A stretch of DNA of 64,000 nucleotides, taken from Pseudomonas sp. S30. Its GTDB lineage: Bacteria > Pseudomonadota > Gammaproteobacteria > Pseudomonadales > Pseudomonadaceae. Under the pieces are notes generated by a model that worked only from the letters and a program-made list of their open reading frames with translations, made no database searches and was not told the DNA's origin. Shown in pieces: positions 53,846-63,355 of this stretch (position 1 is the stretch's first letter; every line of letters starts with the position of its first letter). Made by a program: the position numbers and the translations under genes. Location: NCBI RefSeq assembly GCF_016518545.1, contig NZ_JACVTO010000004.1, positions 186,001 to 250,000 on the forward strand, given 5' to 3'.

Positions 53846-54792
53846 GCGCGGCTCGCCAGTCGTTCGCCCAGAAGGCCGGAAGGACGCAGCACCAGTACGG
53901 CGATCAGCACCATGAAGGCGAACACATCCTGGTAGTTGCTGCCGAACACGCCACCTGTGGCCTCGCCCAGGTAGCCGGTGCCAAGGGCCTCGATCAGCCC
54001 CAGGAGGATCCCGCCGAGCATGGCGCCCTTGAGATTGCCGATCCCGCCCAGCACGGCGGCGGTGAAGGCCTTGATTCCGGGTAGAAAGCCCATGTAGAAA
54101 TGGGCGCTGCCATAGTTGCTGGCCATCATGATTCCGGCCAGTGCCGCCAGCGCGCCGCCGATGGCGAAGGTCAGTACGATCACCTGGTTGGGATTGATGC
54201 CCATCAGGCTCGCCACCTGCGGATTCTCCGCCACGGCCCGCATGGCGCGCCCCAGGCGGGTGTGGTCGACCAATAGCAACAGCCCTGCCATCACCGCCAG
54301 TGCGATGCCCACCGTGGCGATGGCCGTGACGTTGGTGATGGCCGGCGCATGGCTGGCGTCGCCTGCGGTCACTTCGATGGGATCGAGCGGCAGCAACTGC
54401 ACGAACATCTGCGGGTTGCGCGACCAGATCAGCATGGCCACGGTCTGCAGCAACAGCGACACGCCGATCCCGCTGATCAGCGGTGCCAGGCGCGGGGCAT
54501 GGCGCAGGCGGCGGTAGGCGACGCGTTCGATCAGCACGGCCAGCGCGGCGCAGGCCGCCATCGCACCGAGCGTGGCCAGCGCCAGGACCAGCAAGCCCGG
54601 AAGGGCAGGGAACAGTGATTGCAGCACACGGATGATCGACAGCCCGATCAGTGCCCCCATCATCAACAGGTCGCCATGGGCGAAGTTGATGATGCGCAAA
54701 ATGCCGTACACCATGGTGTAGCCCAGCGCGATCAGGGCATACAGGCTGCCGAGCATCAGCCCGTTGAGCAGTTGTTGAATCAAGGTATCCAT
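53842..54792 (-). CDS. livH: Branched-chain-type ABC transporter permease LivH
   Basis: A 316-residue permease. It begins DTLIQQLLNGLMLGSLYALI and has INFAHGDLLMMGA, the EAA-like loop RAMRAVAENPQVASLMGIN and AAVLGGIGNLKGAMLGG, all typical of LivH. ATG 54792 is chosen; an extension to 54870 lacks similarity. It is the first gene of the liv-atc operon and divergent from a LysR regulator. Confidence 0.93.
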   Translation of the reverse strand: MDTLIQQLLNGLMLGSLYALIALGYTMVYGILRIINFAHGDLLMMGALIGLSIIRVLQSLFPALPGLLVLALATLGAMAACAALAVLIERVAYRRLRHAPRLAPLISGIGVSLLLQTVAMLIWSRNPQMFVQLLPLDPIEVTAGDASHAPAITNVTAIATVGIALAVMAGLLLLVDHTRLGRAMRAVAENPQVASLMGINPNQVIVLTFAIGGALAALAGIMMASNYGSAHFYMGFLPGIKAFTAAVLGGIGNLKGAMLGGILLGLIEALGTGYLGEATGGVFGSNYQDVFAFMVLIAVLVLRPSGLLGERLASRA

Positions 54793-54982
54793 CGTTGGGA
54801 CAAATCTCTTGCAGCGGGTGCCCGCGCGCACGCGGCTGGGGCAGGGAGAGGCGCAACAGTAGAGATACATTCTGTTTTAATCAAATATCAGAAAACACTA
54901 TTCTTATAACCAAACAAAAATGCCACTTACTAGCCTATAAATTCGTATTTTCAGCGCTTTATATTTATAATATGCTCATCAC
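54793..54982. promoter_or_regulatory. Divergent AT-rich control region of the liv-atc operon and its LysR gene
   Basis: The 190-base gap changes to strongly AT-rich DNA at about 54865-54980, unlike its surroundings. It contains several T-N11-A arrangements and TATAAT-like pieces (for example TTTATAATATGC at about 54964-54975, close to the LysR start). LysR regulators usually bind such a shared region; no single site can be fixed by eye. Confidence 0.5.
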
Positions 54983-55882
54983 ATGAAAAATACAGAACGA
55001 TTGGATAACGATCCGCCACTGCGTGCCGTACGCACCTTCGAAGCTTTCGCCCGCCACGGCGGGGTCAATGCCGCTGCCCGTGAGCTGGACATTTCTGCAT
55101 CGGCGATCAGTCACCAGTTGCGCCTGCTCGAGGAGTTTCTCCAGCAATCGCTGACTATTCGTCAGGGGCGCAACCTGATCCTCACCGAGGAAGGCCGCGA
55201 GTATTACCGGGCCATCCGCTCTGCTTTCGCGGTGCTGCGCAGCGCCACCGACCATGTCCGGGAAAAGTCTGCGCTGCGCCAGGTGACGATCAGCCTGATC
55301 CCGCTGTTCGGCATCAACCTGTTCATCCCCCGGCTGGCGGAGTTTCTCGAGGAAAATCCCGGCCTGGACATCAACGTCACCTACGCCAACCACCGCAGCT
55401 ACCCCAGCGATGCGGCAGACATCTCGATCCGCTTCGGCACCGGGCACTGGCCCGGCTATCACAGTGAATCGCTGATCTCGGGGGCGGTGGCGGCGTGTTG
55501 CAGCCGCGAGTTCCTGCAGCGCCACGGCCCGATCGACACGCCTGAGGCATTGATCGGCCTGCCGCTGTTGCACGACGAAGAGCGCGGCACCTGGGCGCAG
55601 TGGTTCCAGCAGAGCGGTGTGCGCCATCCCACGGCACTCAATGGCTTGCTGTTCGAGGATGGTCAACTGGCGCTGACCGCGGCCCTGACCGGGCTAGGCT
55701 GTGCACTGCTGCGCGAGCCCCTGGTGGCGCCTTATCTGCAAAACGGCGAGCTGGTGCGGTTGTTCGACACGACGGTCGACGACGGCCGTGGCTACTATCT
55801 GTGCCGGCGCGCGGACAGCGAGCTGTCCCGGGAAGGGCTGAACCTGTACAGCTGGATCCGGCGCAGCCTGGTGGGCACTTAG
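54983..55882 (+). CDS. LysR-family regulator (GcvA type), likely controller of the liv-atc operon
   Basis: A 299-residue LysR protein. The helix-turn-helix spans about residues 10-70 (LRAVRTFEAFARHGGVNAAA, DISASAISHQLRLLEEFL), and the effector domain has ISIRFGTGHWPGYHSESL and GLGCALLREPLVAPYL, in the GcvA-like subgroup. It is divergent from livH across an AT-rich gap. Control of the neighbouring operon in response to its substrate is inferred from this layout. Confidence 0.88.
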   Translation: MKNTERLDNDPPLRAVRTFEAFARHGGVNAAARELDISASAISHQLRLLEEFLQQSLTIRQGRNLILTEEGREYYRAIRSAFAVLRSATDHVREKSALRQVTISLIPLFGINLFIPRLAEFLEENPGLDINVTYANHRSYPSDAADISIRFGTGHWPGYHSESLISGAVAACCSREFLQRHGPIDTPEALIGLPLLHDEERGTWAQWFQQSGVRHPTALNGLLFEDGQLALTAALTGLGCALLREPLVAPYLQNGELVRLFDTTVDDGRGYYLCRRADSELSREGLNLYSWIRRSLVGT

Positions 55883-55913
55883 CCACCGCTGGTCATCGGC
55901 ACGCGCGGGTGTG

Positions 55914-57011
55914 TCAGCCTGATGTGCCCGGCTTGTGCACGATCGCCTGATGAATGTCGCCGAGCGCCATGATGCGTTGGGCGGCGTTGAGCTTGATGGC
56001 TTCCTTGGGCATGCCGAACACCACGCAACTGGCTTCGTCCTGGGCGACGGTGGCGGCGCCGGCATCGAGCATCTCCTTCAGGCCGCGCGCCCCGTCGTCG
56101 CCCATGCCGGTCATGATGATGCCGGTCGCGTTTCTGCCGGCGAACCGGGCCACTGAGCGAAACAGCACGTCGACCGACGGACGATGCCGATTGACCAGCG
56201 GGCCTTCGACCACCTGGGCGTGATAGTAGGCGCCGCTGCGCGTCACCATCAGGTGCTTGCCCCCAGGCGCGATCAATGCCAGACCGGGCAGAACCCGGTC
56301 ATTGTTACGCGCCTCGCGCACTTCGATCTGGCAGATGCTGTTCAGGCGCTCGGCGAAGGAGGCCGTGAATTTCTCGGGCATGTGCTGCACGATCACCAGG
56401 CCAGGGCACACTCTGGGCAGCGCGGTAAGCACCGTTTCCAATGCCTGGGTACCGCCGGTCGAGGTGCCGATGGCAACGATGCGCTCGGTGGTCTGGGCCA
56501 TGGCCTGGCCGCTACCGGCGGGCAGGATGGCGTCCGCACTGAGCTTGCTGGCGGGCGCAGCCATGGGCGCGGGGCGCGCCCCACGCTTGCTGAGGTTCTT
56601 CACGTTGGAATTGGCCGCTGCACGGATCGCCCCGACCAGCTCGGCGGCAGACTCCATCAGGAAGCTCTTCAGCCCGGTGGTGGGTTTGGTGATGATCTCG
56701 ACAGCGCCGGCCGAGAGGGCCTGCAACGAGGTTTCCGCGCCTTTTTGCGTCAGCGACGAGCAGATCACCACCGGTGTGGGGCGCTCGCTCATGATTTTTC
56801 TGAGAAACGTGATGCCGTCCATGCGCGGCATTTCCACATCCAGCACGATCACGTCCGGCCACTCGCGCGCCAGCTTGTCCATGGCGAAGATCGGATCGGA
56901 AGCGGCGCCCATCACGCGAATGTCCGGCGTTTCGTTGAGTATCGCCAACAGCACCTGGCGCACCACGGCCGAGTCATCGACCAGCAGTACGTTGATTTTT
57001 TTGGTAGGCAT
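55914..57011 (-). CDS. cheB: Chemotaxis protein-glutamate methylesterase / deamidase CheB
   Basis: A 365-residue two-domain protein. The receiver domain (about 1-125) has VDDSAVVRQ and phospho-acceptor Asp58 in [13 protein letters not shown]. The methylesterase domain (about 170-360) has [12 protein letters not shown] with the catalytic Ser, [18 protein letters not shown] with His and [17 protein letters not shown] [10 protein letters not shown] with Asp. It removes methyl groups from MCPs. ATG 57011 overlaps cheD by 38 bases; an alternative start at 57053 overlaps more. Last gene of the che cluster. Confidence 0.93.
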   Translation of the reverse strand: MPTKKINVLLVDDSAVVRQVLLAILNETPDIRVMGAASDPIFAMDKLAREWPDVIVLDVEMPRMDGITFLRKIMSERPTPVVICSSLTQKGAETSLQALSAGAVEIITKPTTGLKSFLMESAAELVGAIRAAANSNVKNLSKRGARPAPMAAPASKLSADAILPAGSGQAMAQTTERIVAIGTSTGGTQALETVLTALPRVCPGLVIVQHMPEKFTASFAERLNSICQIEVREARNNDRVLPGLALIAPGGKHLMVTRSGAYYHAQVVEGPLVNRHRPSVDVLFRSVARFAGRNATGIIMTGMGDDGARGLKEMLDAGAATVAQDEASCVVFGMPKEAIKLNAAQRIMALGDIHQAIVHKPGTSG

Positions 57012-57507
57012 CTTTACGGAGGGTTCCCATTGGTTGGTGCCGGACCCAGACATTTCCAGTCCACAGGTCGAACAGGATGGTGCGGTAGCCGGTGCTGCCC
57101 ATGTCCTGGGCGGCCAGGTGCAGGTGATGACGTTCGGCCAGGGCCAGTGCTGCGCGAATGTTCAGGCTGGCCACGTTCTGATCGGGCAGGTGGCGGTGCT
57201 GCTCTGGAAACATCTCGCCGCCGCCGAACGCTTTCACCTGATAGTCACGCGCACGCGTGCCATGGGCCCTGGCGTGGCGTAGCAGCAATTCGAGGGCCTC
57301 GTCGGCGTACTTGCCATCCAGCGACTGGTCGCGACGGGTGCGGGCCGGCAGCATGAAATGGCACATGCCGCCGATCAGGCGTTGCGGGTGCCACAAGGTG
57401 AGCGCCACGCAGGAGCCGAGCAGCGTGCGCAGCCGGAGAGGGCGTGTGGCAAAGCTGACCTGGCCGGGCGCCAGCACCAGCTCGGGTGCAATCAGGGACT
57501 TTTTCAT
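56974..57507 (-). CDS. cheD: Chemoreceptor glutamine deamidase CheD
   Basis: A 177-residue CheD. The catalytic Cys33 lies in [13 protein letters not shown] and His50 in GGMCHFMLP, with KAFGGGEMF further on. It deamidates specific Gln residues of chemoreceptors. Start ATG 57507 overlaps the cheR stop (ATGA). Presence of CheD places this cluster near the che2-type systems of Pseudomonas. Confidence 0.92.
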   Translation of the reverse strand: MKKSLIAPELVLAPGQVSFATRPLRLRTLLGSCVALTLWHPQRLIGGMCHFMLPARTRRDQSLDGKYADEALELLLRHARAHGTRARDYQVKAFGGGEMFPEQHRHLPDQNVASLNIRAALALAERHHLHLAAQDMGSTGYRTILFDLWTGNVWVRHQPMGTLRKDAYQKNQRTAGR

Positions 57508-58313
57508 GGCTTGCGATAGATCGAGGGCGCCACCAGCTTCAACGTGTCATTGACGCCGTGCAGGCTTTCCGAGTGGCTGATCATGAAGTAGCCACCGGGT
57601 TTGAGCTGAGGCAGCAGGCGCGCGACCACCTGGCGCTTGGTCGGTTGATCGAAGTAGATCATGACGTTGCGCAGCAGGATCACGTCGAACTCACCCAGGC
57701 CAGGCAGCGGTTCGTTGAGATTGACCTGGATGAAATTGACCCGGTTGCGCAGCGATTTGTCGATCAGGAATGTACCTTCCTGGCGGCCGATGCCCTTCAG
57801 GCAGTACTTGCTCAGCAGCGGTTGGGGCAGGGTGCTGGCGCGTTCCATGGCGTAGTGCCCGCTGCGGGCCTTGGCCAGCACCTGGGTACTGATGTCCGAG
57901 CCAATCACCTCCCAGGGCGTGGTGCTCAACCCTTCGGCCAGGGTCATCGCAAGGCTGTAAGGCTCTTCCCCCGAGGAGCTGGCCGCGCTCCATACACGAA
58001 ACAGCTTGCCCGGCGGCGCCTTGGGCAGCACCTGCTGGCGCAGGAAATCGAAGTGCTTGGGTTCGCGGAAGAAATAGGTCTCGTTGGTGGTCAGCAAATC
58101 CAGCGCCACCTGCAACTCGCCCTGGCGCTGACCGCCCATGATCAGCTGGAAGTAGTCCCCGTAACTGTCCAGCTCGTAGTGCTTGAGGCGCTTGAACAGA
58201 CGCCCGGCCACCAGCGCTTTCTTGGCCGGCGACAGGTTGATGCCGGCCGCGCGGTGCAGCCAGGCCTGGAACTGACCGAATTCCCGGTCGTTCAACGCTG
58301 AAGTGTCGGTCAT
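57504..58313 (-). CDS. cheR: Chemotaxis protein methyltransferase CheR
   Basis: A 269-residue methyltransferase. N-terminal helical domain about 1-75, then LLTTNETYFFREPKHFDFL and the SAM site FRVWSAASSSGEEPYSLAM, NVMIYFDQPTKRQ near residue 220. It methylates Glu residues on chemoreceptors. A CheR beta-subdomain able to bind receptor pentapeptides is expected between residues about 145 and 195, which matters because the MCP of this cluster ends in a candidate pentapeptide. Confidence 0.93.
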   Translation of the reverse strand: MTDTSALNDREFGQFQAWLHRAAGINLSPAKKALVAGRLFKRLKHYELDSYGDYFQLIMGGQRQGELQVALDLLTTNETYFFREPKHFDFLRQQVLPKAPPGKLFRVWSAASSSGEEPYSLAMTLAEGLSTTPWEVIGSDISTQVLAKARSGHYAMERASTLPQPLLSKYCLKGIGRQEGTFLIDKSLRNRVNFIQVNLNEPLPGLGEFDVILLRNVMIYFDQPTKRQVVARLLPQLKPGGYFMISHSESLHGVNDTLKLVAPSIYRKP

Positions 58314-58322
58314 GATCGCACC

Positions 58323-58862
58323 TCATCGCCCGTCGGTTTCAAGCGCCGACAACTGGCCAGCCTCGGCCAGGCTCGACATCTCATCGAGGGACAGTACGTG
58401 GTCCACCGCCAGGACGATGACGAACTTGCCATCGATCTTGGCCATGCCGCTGATGAAGTCGGCGCGAATCCGTGCGCCGAAGCTGGGCGGCGGCTCGATC
58501 TGCGCGGCCGGCACTTCCTGCACGGCAGACACGGTATCGACCAGCAGCCCAAGGTCCTGGGTCTGTCCTTCCTGGCTAGTGGCCTCGAGGATGATCACGC
58601 AAGAGCGCCGTGTGATGGTGGAACTGGCCCGGCCGAAGCGCGCCGACAGGTCCACCACCGGCACCACCGCGCCGCGCAGGTTGATCACGCCGCGCACGAA
58701 GGCGGGCATCATCGGCACCACGGTCAGGCTGCCGTACTCGATGATTTCCTTGATGCCCAGAATGCCGAGGGCGAACATCTCGCCACCGAGCATGAAAGTC
58801 AGGTACTGCCCGTCCTCGTCCGCTGCAACGGTGGTCTGACGGGTGGCGATGACTGCGCCCAT
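58323..58862 (-). CDS. cheW: Chemotaxis coupling protein CheW
   Basis: A 179-residue CheW domain protein linking receptors to CheA: YLTFMLGGEMFALGILGIKE, NLRGAVVPVVDLSARFG, DTVSAVQEVP, ISGMAKIDGKFVIVLAVDHV. ATG 58862 has AGGAGAATC upstream. It has a short C-terminal tail beyond the domain (SSLAEAGQLSALETDGR). Lies between the MCP and cheR genes. Confidence 0.92.
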   Translation of the reverse strand: MGAVIATRQTTVAADEDGQYLTFMLGGEMFALGILGIKEIIEYGSLTVVPMMPAFVRGVINLRGAVVPVVDLSARFGRASSTITRRSCVIILEATSQEGQTQDLGLLVDTVSAVQEVPAAQIEPPPSFGARIRADFISGMAKIDGKFVIVLAVDHVLSLDEMSSLAEAGQLSALETDGR

Positions 58863-58897
58863 GTGATTCTCCTGGTTGGTCCTTGCCAATGCCCTGG

Positions 58898-60556
58898 TCA
58901 GAAACGGGTGAACTCCGACTCGTCCGGCGCACCGGCCATGCTGTAGGCGAAGGCCTTGCGTGGCGCCTGCTGGACCGGTCGTGGCGAGGGGCGGGCGAGC
59001 GTGCCGCTGCTGGTATCGGCGCTGTTGCCATGGGCCACGGCCTTGGTGGTCGAGTCCAGCACGAAGAAGCTCATGGCCTGTTGCAACTGCTCGGCCTGGC
59101 TGCTCATCTCCTCGGCGGTGGCCGCCAGTTCCTCGCTGCTCGAGGCGTTCTGCTGGGTGACCTGGTTGAGCTGGGTCATGGCGGTGTTGATCTGCGCGAC
59201 GCCTGCGGCCTGTTCCTCGGACGCGGCGCTGATTTCCTGCACCAGGTCGGAGGTCTTGTTGATCGACGGCACCATCTCGTCGAGCAACTTGCCGGCCTTC
59301 TCGGCCATGTCGACGCTGCTCGAAGACAGCTCGCCGATTTCCTGGGCGGCCACCTGGCTGCGCTCGGCGAGCTTGCGCACTTCGGCGGCCACCACGGCGA
59401 ACCCCTTGCCGTGCTCGCCGGCACGCGCGGCCTCGATCGCGGCGTTCAGGGCAAGCAGATTGGTCTGGTAGGCGATGTCATCGATGATGCTGATGCGCTG
59501 GGCGATCTTCTTCATCGCCACCACGGTCTGCTGCACCGAGTCGCCGCCGTCGGTGGCTTCCCTGGCCGCCTTGCTGGCCATGCCATCGGTGACCTTGGCG
59601 TTTTCGGTGTTCTGGTTGATGCTGGCGCTCATCTGCTCCACCGACGCACTGGTCTGCTCGACGCTGGCCGCCTGTTCGCTGGTGGCCTGGCTCATCGACT
59701 GCGCGGTGGCGCTGACCTGCTCCGAGGCGCTGGCCAGGTTGTCGGCGGCATTGCGTACCTCGCCGATGATATGCGCCAGCTTGCCGACCATGTTGCGCAT
59801 GGCGTTGAGCACCATGCCGGTTTCGTCCTTCGCGCCCGGTTCGATCCGGGTACTGAGGTTGCCCTCGGCCAGTTGCTCGGCGGCCAGCGCGGCCTGGCGC
59901 AACGGGCGGGCGATGCTGCGGGCGATGAACAAGGCCAGGCCCAAGCCAATGAGCAGTGCCGCGCCAAGCACGGCGATGATCGACCAGCGCGAGCTTTCAT
60001 ACAGCGCGCTGCCCTTTTCACCGGCTGCGGTGGCACCCGCGTCGTTGAGCTCGACCATCTTCTGCAGGTGGCCGGTGACCTCGTCGAAGTGGGTCTTGGA
60101 CTCGCCCCTGATCAGGCTGCGGGCCTCGGCCTCCTGATTCTGGCGGGACAGCTCGAACAGTCGAGCGCTGGCCTTCAGGTACTCGGCCCAGGCGCTCTTC
60201 ACGTTGGCCAGCAGTTGCCGGTCCTCGTCGCTGACGATCAGGCCTTCATAGGTTTCCAGCCGAGTCTCGAATTCCTTGCGCGCATCGGCCGCTTCGAGTT
60301 CGGCCTGGGCTTTTTGCTCGGCGATGTCGGTGCCGATGCTGCGGTTTTCCTTCAGACGGTAGTTGGCGGCGAAAAAGCGCATGCCTGCCGCCGCGCGCAT
60401 CGACGGCATCCAGTTGCTCTTGATGTCCTGCGCCGCCTGGTTGACGCCGCCCAGCTGGACGATGGCGAACACGCCCATCACCGCGGTGAGCGCCAGGACC
60501 AGCAGGAACGAGCTGATCAGCTTGATGGATATTTTCAGGTCATAGAACCATTGCAT
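58898..60556 (-). CDS. Methyl-accepting chemotaxis protein with 4-helix-bundle sensor and C-terminal pentapeptide
   Basis: A 552-residue chemoreceptor. Membrane helices at about 13-34 and 191-212 flank a 4HB-type periplasmic sensor; a HAMP domain (about 212-265) and the signalling helices follow, with the tip at [23 protein letters not shown] 60556 has GGAGG upstream. After the MCP domain there is a tail of about 50 residues rich in Pro, Ala and Ser ending DESEFTRF; the last five residues (EFTRF) fit the aromatic-x-x-aromatic pattern of CheR/CheB-docking pentapeptides. Ligand unknown. Confidence 0.93.
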   Translation of the reverse strand: MQWFYDLKISIKLISSFLLVLALTAVMGVFAIVQLGGVNQAAQDIKSNWMPSMRAAAGMRFFAANYRLKENRSIGTDIAEQKAQAELEAADARKEFETRLETYEGLIVSDEDRQLLANVKSAWAEYLKASARLFELSRQNQEAEARSLIRGESKTHFDEVTGHLQKMVELNDAGATAAGEKGSALYESSRWSIIAVLGAALLIGLGLALFIARSIARPLRQAALAAEQLAEGNLSTRIEPGAKDETGMVLNAMRNMVGKLAHIIGEVRNAADNLASASEQVSATAQSMSQATSEQAASVEQTSASVEQMSASINQNTENAKVTDGMASKAAREATDGGDSVQQTVVAMKKIAQRISIIDDIAYQTNLLALNAAIEAARAGEHGKGFAVVAAEVRKLAERSQVAAQEIGELSSSSVDMAEKAGKLLDEMVPSINKTSDLVQEISAASEEQAAGVAQINTAMTQLNQVTQQNASSSEELAATAEEMSSQAEQLQQAMSFFVLDSTTKAVAHGNSADTSSGTLARPSPRPVQQAPRKAFAYSMAGAPDESEFTRF

Positions 60557-60586
60557 CGGGGAAACCTCCATGGAAGTGCTAGAACG

Positions 60587-62626
60587 TCAACGCGTGGCGC
60601 CTGACAGGGCCTGGGTCGCCGGAACCGGGCGAGCTTCCCGTTGTACGATTTGATTGAGCAGGGCAGGCACGTCCAGGATCAGTGCCACCGCACCGCTGCC
60701 CAGGATGGTCGAGCCACTGATGCCGCGCAGCGCGCCGAACAACTTGCCCAGGGGCTTGATCACGGTCTGGAACTCGCCGAGCAGTTCGTCCACCACCAGT
60801 CCGGCCTTGTGCTCGGCGTAACGCACCACCACGACGTTCTGGCGCCGCGCAGGCGCACCTTCGTGGTTGAAATGCTCGCGCAGGTCCACCAGCGGCAGTA
60901 CCTCGCCGCGCAAATCCAGATAGCCCTGGTCGCGCGTCGAGACTGGCTGGTGTTCGTCCAGCTCGATGCACTCCTGGACCATGTCCAGCGGGATCACATA
61001 GGTGGACTTATCGATGCCGACCAGGAAGCCATTGATGATGGCCAAGGTCAGCGGCAGGCGAATGCGCACCAGCGTGCCCTGGCCTTGCCGGCTATCCAGA
61101 TCGACGGTGCCGCGCAGCAGGGTGATGTTGCGCTTGACCACGTCCATGCCCACGCCGCGCCCGGACAGGTCGGTCACCGCTTCGGCGGTGGAAAATCCCG
61201 GTTCGAAGATCAGGTTGTAGATCTCCTGGTCGCTCAGTGTCGCGCCGCTGGCGACCAGGCCGCGCTCCTGCGCCTTGTGCAGGATGCGCTCACGGTCGAG
61301 ACCGGCACCGTCGTCGGCGATTTCGATGACGATGCTGCCGGAGTCGTGATAGGCATTGAGCCGCAGATGGCCTTTGCTGGGCTTGCCGGCCGCCTGCCGC
61401 GCCTGGGCATTCTCGATGCCGTGATCCATGGCGTTGCGCAGCAGATGCATCAACGGATCGCCGATCTTCTCGACCACCGTCTTGTCCAGCTCGGTTTCCG
61501 CGCCGCTGATGATCAACTCGATATCCTTGCCCAGTTCCTGACTGACATCGCGCACCACCCGGCGAAAGCGATTGAAGGTGTCGCCGATGGGGATCATGCG
61601 CAGGTGCAGGGCGCTGTCGAGAATCTCCTCGACCAGACCCGACACGCTGGAGGTGGCCTCCTGCAACGGGTCGTCAGCGCACGCGCGGGCCAGCAGGCTC
61701 GCCCCGGCACTGGCGATGACCAGCTCGCCCACCAGGTTGATCAGCTCATCGAGTTTGTCGGCGTTGACCCGCACATAATTGCCGTCGCGGGGCCTGGCTT
61801 CGGCGGGCGCCGCCACGCGCTGGGGCGTGCCCGCCAGCGGCGCGGCTTCGCGCTGGGCGACCAGCTCGGTGCTGGTGGCCGGGGTGCTTTCGCACGTCTG
61901 CTCGACGCGGCTGATGCGCACGTCGCAGTCTTCACGCACGAAATCGAAGACTTCATCGATGCTGGCGTAGCCGGCGCTGGAACTCAGATCCAGCTCGAAG
62001 CCCAGGTAGCAGCTTTCAGGGTCCCAACTGTTCAGGTCCGGAACCTGCTCGGTGAGCGTGCGCAACTCCACGATCTGCCCCAGGGTTTCGAGATAGCGCA
62101 GGAAGGACAGCGGGTCCATGCCATTGCGAAACACGTCCACGCCGAAGCGCAGCGAGATGTGCCACAGCACCTCACCTTCTGCCTCGTCAGCGGGGGAGAC
62201 GGTGTCGATGCCGGCGACCGGGGTGTCCATTTGCCTATAGCCATTGAGCGCCTGGCGCAATACGTCCTCGTGCTCGAGCGCGGCGCAGGAGAGCGCTTCA
62301 CCGCGGCTGGCGACGACCTCGATCAGCTCCAGCATGTGGTCACCGGACTTGAGCAGCACGGCGATCAACGCGGCATCGACCGCGATGTGCCCGTCGCGCA
62401 AGCGGTCGAGCACATCTTCCACGACATGGGTGAAACCGACGATCGGCGTCAGCCCGAACAGCCCGGCAGAGCCCTTGATGGTGTGAGCGGCACGAAACAC
62501 CGCGCCGATGGCATCCTCGTCGCCAGGCTCGCTTTCCAGTTGCAGCAGTGATTGCTCCATGGCCTGCAACAGCTCACGCGCCTCGACGATGAAGGTTTGC
62601 AGTGCCTGGTCGAGATTGATGCTCAC
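60587..62626 (-). CDS. cheA: Chemotaxis histidine kinase CheA
   Basis: A 679-residue kinase. Hpt domain about 1-110 with phospho-acceptor His48 in RAAHTIKGSAG; a non-standard middle domain about 150-235; dimerisation domain about 285-345; ATPase about 350-535 with NAMDHGIENAQARQ, IADDGAGLD and GRGVGMDVV; CheW-like domain about 535-665. No receiver domain is attached. The start is a GTG (62626) with AAGGACC upstream. It phosphorylates the CheY encoded at 62977-63345 and CheB. Confidence 0.94.
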   Translation of the reverse strand: MSINLDQALQTFIVEARELLQAMEQSLLQLESEPGDEDAIGAVFRAAHTIKGSAGLFGLTPIVGFTHVVEDVLDRLRDGHIAVDAALIAVLLKSGDHMLELIEVVASRGEALSCAALEHEDVLRQALNGYRQMDTPVAGIDTVSPADEAEGEVLWHISLRFGVDVFRNGMDPLSFLRYLETLGQIVELRTLTEQVPDLNSWDPESCYLGFELDLSSSAGYASIDEVFDFVREDCDVRISRVEQTCESTPATSTELVAQREAAPLAGTPQRVAAPAEARPRDGNYVRVNADKLDELINLVGELVIASAGASLLARACADDPLQEATSSVSGLVEEILDSALHLRMIPIGDTFNRFRRVVRDVSQELGKDIELIISGAETELDKTVVEKIGDPLMHLLRNAMDHGIENAQARQAAGKPSKGHLRLNAYHDSGSIVIEIADDGAGLDRERILHKAQERGLVASGATLSDQEIYNLIFEPGFSTAEAVTDLSGRGVGMDVVKRNITLLRGTVDLDSRQGQGTLVRIRLPLTLAIINGFLVGIDKSTYVIPLDMVQECIELDEHQPVSTRDQGYLDLRGEVLPLVDLREHFNHEGAPARRQNVVVVRYAEHKAGLVVDELLGEFQTVIKPLGKLFGALRGISGSTILGSGAVALILDVPALLNQIVQREARPVPATQALSGATR

Positions 62627-62668
62627 CTGAACGGTCCTTGTCGATTGTTGAACGTCGTGTTTCGGGGG

Positions 62669-62953
62669 CTAGACGAGGCAACGACATAGTTGCAACGCCT
62701 GTCTGACCGCCTGGCTCTGTTCGCTGAGGGTCAAGGCCGTGCCGCCCGCGCTGGCCTCACGGTGAACGACCGCCAGCAGTTGCACACCGGCGCCGTCCAT
62801 TTCCGTGACCTGGGACAGATTCAGCTGCACACGCGGTGACGCGACCATCTCTGGCAGCAGCGCGGCGGCCAGATCGGCCACGGTGTAGATCGTCAGTTCA
62901 CCGTCGATGGCGACATGGGTGGTGCCGTCCAGCACTTCGCGGGTGATCGGCAT
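62669..62953 (-). CDS. STAS-domain protein of the chemosensory cluster
   Basis: A 94-residue single STAS domain, as in anti-anti-sigma factors. LNLSQVTEMDGAGVQLLAVV contains the Asp-Gly in place of the usual Asp-Ser, so the phosphorylatable Ser is not evident there. ATG 62953 has AGGAG upstream. STAS proteins inside che operons have been seen in several Pseudomonas; their role is unclear. Confidence 0.85.
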   Translation of the reverse strand: MPITREVLDGTTHVAIDGELTIYTVADLAAALLPEMVASPRVQLNLSQVTEMDGAGVQLLAVVHREASAGGTALTLSEQSQAVRQALQLCRCLV

Positions 62954-62976
62954 GGAGAACTCCTGGTCCACGAACC

Positions 62977-63345
62977 TCAGGGCAAGATCAGTTTGGAGAC
63001 CGCTGCCAGCATCTGCGCCGGCTGGAACGGCTTGACCACCCAGGCCTTGGCCCCAGCGGCCTGGCCCTCGGCCTTTTTCGATTCCTGGGACTCGGTAGTG
63101 AGCATGATGATGGGCGTGAACTTGTAGCTGGCCAGCTTCTTCACCTCCTTGACGAAGGTGATGCCGTCCATGTTCGGCATGTTCACGTCGCTGATGATCA
63201 AGTGGACTTTCTGCCCGGTGAGCTTGCTCAAGGCATCCTGGCCATCACGGGCCTCGATCACCTCGTAGCCGGCGCTTTTCAGGGCAATGCCGACCACCTG
63301 CCGTACGCTGCTGGAGTCGTCGACCACTAATACGTTCTTCGCCAT
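62977..63345 (-). CDS. cheY: CheY-type response regulator
   Basis: A 122-residue stand-alone receiver: acidic pair Asp9-Asp10 (VVDDSSSVRQ), phospho-acceptor Asp53 in LIISDVNMPNMDG, Thr83/84 in MLTTES and Lys105 in VVKPF. ATG 63345 has AGGA upstream. The frame extends to 63570 within the neighbouring gene and is not used. It would carry the output of CheA, to flagellar motors or another target. Confidence 0.93.
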   Translation of the reverse strand: MAKNVLVVDDSSSVRQVVGIALKSAGYEVIEARDGQDALSKLTGQKVHLIISDVNMPNMDGITFVKEVKKLASYKFTPIIMLTTESQESKKAEGQAAGAKAWVVKPFQPAQMLAAVSKLILP

Positions 63346-63355
63346 GGTGTGCGTC

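Noticed and set aside
53846..54856. Upstream extension of the livM frame across livH
   Set aside because: LivH motifs are in the other frame and the ATGA overlap fixes the livM start at 53845.
58883..60604. 573-codon open frame on the plus strand, opposite the MCP gene
   Set aside because: Antisense shadow; Gly/Leu/His-rich with no family resemblance.
60641..62551. 636-codon open frame on the plus strand, opposite cheA
   Set aside because: Antisense shadow of cheA; His/Gln/Asp-rich composition and no motif.
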